A program made the position numbers and the translations under genes. From contig JAINCN010000011.1 in NCBI GenBank assembly GCA_036574075.1, positions 1 through 50,132 of the forward strand: DNA of 50,132 bases, in the 5' to 3' direction. This document shows positions 49,066 to 50,132 of this stretch, piece by piece; the first letter of the stretch is position 1; every line of letters starts with the position of its first letter. The notes below the pieces were generated by a model that saw only the letters and a program-made list of their open reading frames with translations, did not search any database and had not been told where the DNA came from. The stretch is from Deltaproteobacteria bacterium (GTDB taxonomy: Bacteria; Desulfobacterota; Dissulfuribacteria; Dissulfuribacterales; UBA5754).

Positions 49066-50132
49066 CCGATATCTTGGACAACGCAACCTTTGAGAAACTA
49101 AAGGCCTTAAGGGGCCGCATCGATGCCATAGATACCGAGCTTCTTGCCCTTCTGCAGGAGCGGATACGGGTTGCCAGGCAGATCGGCGAGATCAAGCGCA
49201 TGGCAAGCCGCCAGTTCCTCGATCCCGTTCGAGAAAAGGAAGTCATTACCCGCGTGCTCGAGAAAAACGAAGGTTTTTTCCCACCTGAGGGCCTTACGAG
49301 CATCTTCGGCGAGATCATTTCCGCATGCCGCAATGCCCAGCGTCCTGCTGTAGTGGGCTATCTGGGGCCTGAGACCACCTTCACCCACATGGCCGCAGTG
49401 AGGTTCTTCGGGACCGCGCCAGACTTTCAGCCCCTTGGTAACATCATCGAGGTCTTTGAGGAAGTCGAGCGGGAAAGGGTCGATTATGGGGTAGTGCCGG
49501 TGGAAAATTCCGTTGAAGGGACCGTGGCCCTCACCCTGGATGGCCTGCATGACTTTCGTGTGACCCTCTGCGGGGAGATTTTTCTGCCTATCTCCCACGA
49601 TCTCATGAGCCAGAGCGGAAGGATAGACAAGGTGAGGAGGATCCTTTCCCATCCCCATGCCCTTGCCCAGTGTCGGCACTGGCTCCAGAGGCATCTTCCA
49701 GCCATTCCCACCGAGGAGGTGGTGAGCACGGCCCAGGCAGCCCGGTGGGCAGCCATCGATCCTTCAGTCGCTGCCATTGCAGGAAGGCTTGCAGCACAGA
49801 CCTACGGCCTTGAGATCATCGCCAGACGCATCGAGGATTTTTCCGGAAACACCACCCGGTTTCTGATCCTCGGGCACCAGAGCCCAAGGCCGAGCGGCAA
49901 CGACAAGACATCACTGCTTTTGAGCCTGGAGGACCGGCCGGGTTCCCTGTACCGGCTCCTTGAGCCCTTAGCCGAGCGGGGCATAAACCTGACGAAAATC
50001 CAGTCCCGTCCTGTGAAGAACGAGCCGTGGCGGTATCTTTTTTACGTGGATATCTCTGGACATGCCGAAGACCCGATCGTAAAACAGGGAATAGAGGCCA
50101 TTCGGCAGGGCTGCACCATGCTCAAGGTCCTT
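49062..50132 (+). CDS. pheA: Bifunctional chorismate mutase/prephenate dehydratase (3' end outside window)
   Basis: The gene is open to the right edge; 357 codons are visible. Residues about 8-95 form an AroQ chorismate mutase (LKALRGRIDAIDTELLALLQ, then RIRVARQIGEIK). The prephenate dehydratase domain runs from about 96 (VGYLGPETTFTHMAAVRFFG), with VPVENSVEGTV near 146-156 and GNTTRFLIL near 262-270. A C-terminal ACT domain (SLLLSLEDRPGSLYRLLEPL near 284, then IQSRP) is expected to bind phenylalanine for feedback inhibition. The usual length is about 360-390, so only a few residues are missing. It overlaps merR by four bases. Confidence 0.93.
   Translation, partial: MTDILDNATFEKLKALRGRIDAIDTELLALLQERIRVARQIGEIKRMASRQFLDPVREKEVITRVLEKNEGFFPPEGLTSIFGEIISACRNAQRPAVVGYLGPETTFTHMAAVRFFGTAPDFQPLGNIIEVFEEVERERVDYGVVPVENSVEGTVALTLDGLHDFRVTLCGEIFLPISHDLMSQSGRIDKVRRILSHPHALAQCRHWLQRHLPAIPTEEVVSTAQAARWAAIDPSVAAIAGRLAAQTYGLEIIARRIEDFSGNTTRFLILGHQSPRPSGNDKTSLLLSLEDRPGSLYRLLEPLAERGINLTKIQSRPVKNEPWRYLFYVDISGHAEDPIVKQGIEAIRQGCTMLKVL

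Overview
The window looks like chromosomal DNA of a GC-rich, flagellated, Gram-negative bacterium. The most likely placement is a deltaproteobacterial (Desulfobacterota-type) lineage. The grounds are the type II secretion operon, hook genes behind a sigma-54 promoter, a stand-alone IMP cyclohydrolase, a fused SecDF and a separate GatCA pair. This placement is an inference from gene content; there is no 16S rRNA here. Nearly all genes are housekeeping. The accessory material is a truncated ISL3-type insertion sequence at the left edge and several short non-coding repeat families.

Layout. 1-299: end of an ISL3-like IS. 600-1450: PadR-type regulator with a well-formed promoter and two inverted-repeat operators, then a DUF5320-like small protein. 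1526-8853: a mostly overlapping run on the plus strand (long Hsp70-family protein, DUF3592 membrane protein, RibD-C reductase, PP-loop protein with two CxxC pairs, serine hydrolase, CCA-type nucleotidyltransferase). 9083-9985: YhcC-type radical SAM protein. 9990-11680 (minus): tRNA-Pro, purH (IMP cyclohydrolase part only), aroD and an IHF subunit. 11963-16232: sigma-54 site, fliK, flgD, flgE. 16402-22246: secDF, murA, moaA, fabD. 22218-32846 (minus): one compact type II secretion operon in the order G-E-F-H-I-J-K-L-M-D-C. 33139-33930 (minus): rlpA. 33982-41788: cysteine desulfurase, gatC, gatA, a small unknown protein, an HDOD protein, a GGDEF protein with a degenerate receiver, lgt (minus), an aminotransferase and a DUF2892 protein. 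41876-50132: tRNA-Val followed by the classical thrS-infC-rpmI-rplT-pheS-pheT-ihf cluster, extended by a MerR regulator and pheA, which runs off the right edge.

The most unusual item is a family of three 173-174 bp elements at 8880-9053, 32960-33132 and 44562-44735. Each has 14-bp terminal inverted repeats and is flanked by a perfect 5-bp direct repeat that differs at each site (TTATT, AGGTG, AATAA), as expected for transposition. Each contains a long stem whose arms differ between copies while staying complementary, closing over a core with two CATGGAC-type hairpins. All three lie just after the stop codon of the upstream gene and in the same orientation relative to it. One sits inside the translation operon between infC and rpmI.

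Other points worth attention: PheT appears to lack its internal tRNA-binding (EMAP-like) domain; infC appears to start with ATC; FliK carries a near-identical 108-bp tandem duplication; a terminator-like hairpin lies between tRNA-Val and thrS; and a second palindromic repeat lies between the cysteine desulfurase gene and gatC. Function calls rest on motifs and synteny read by eye, and no database search was run.
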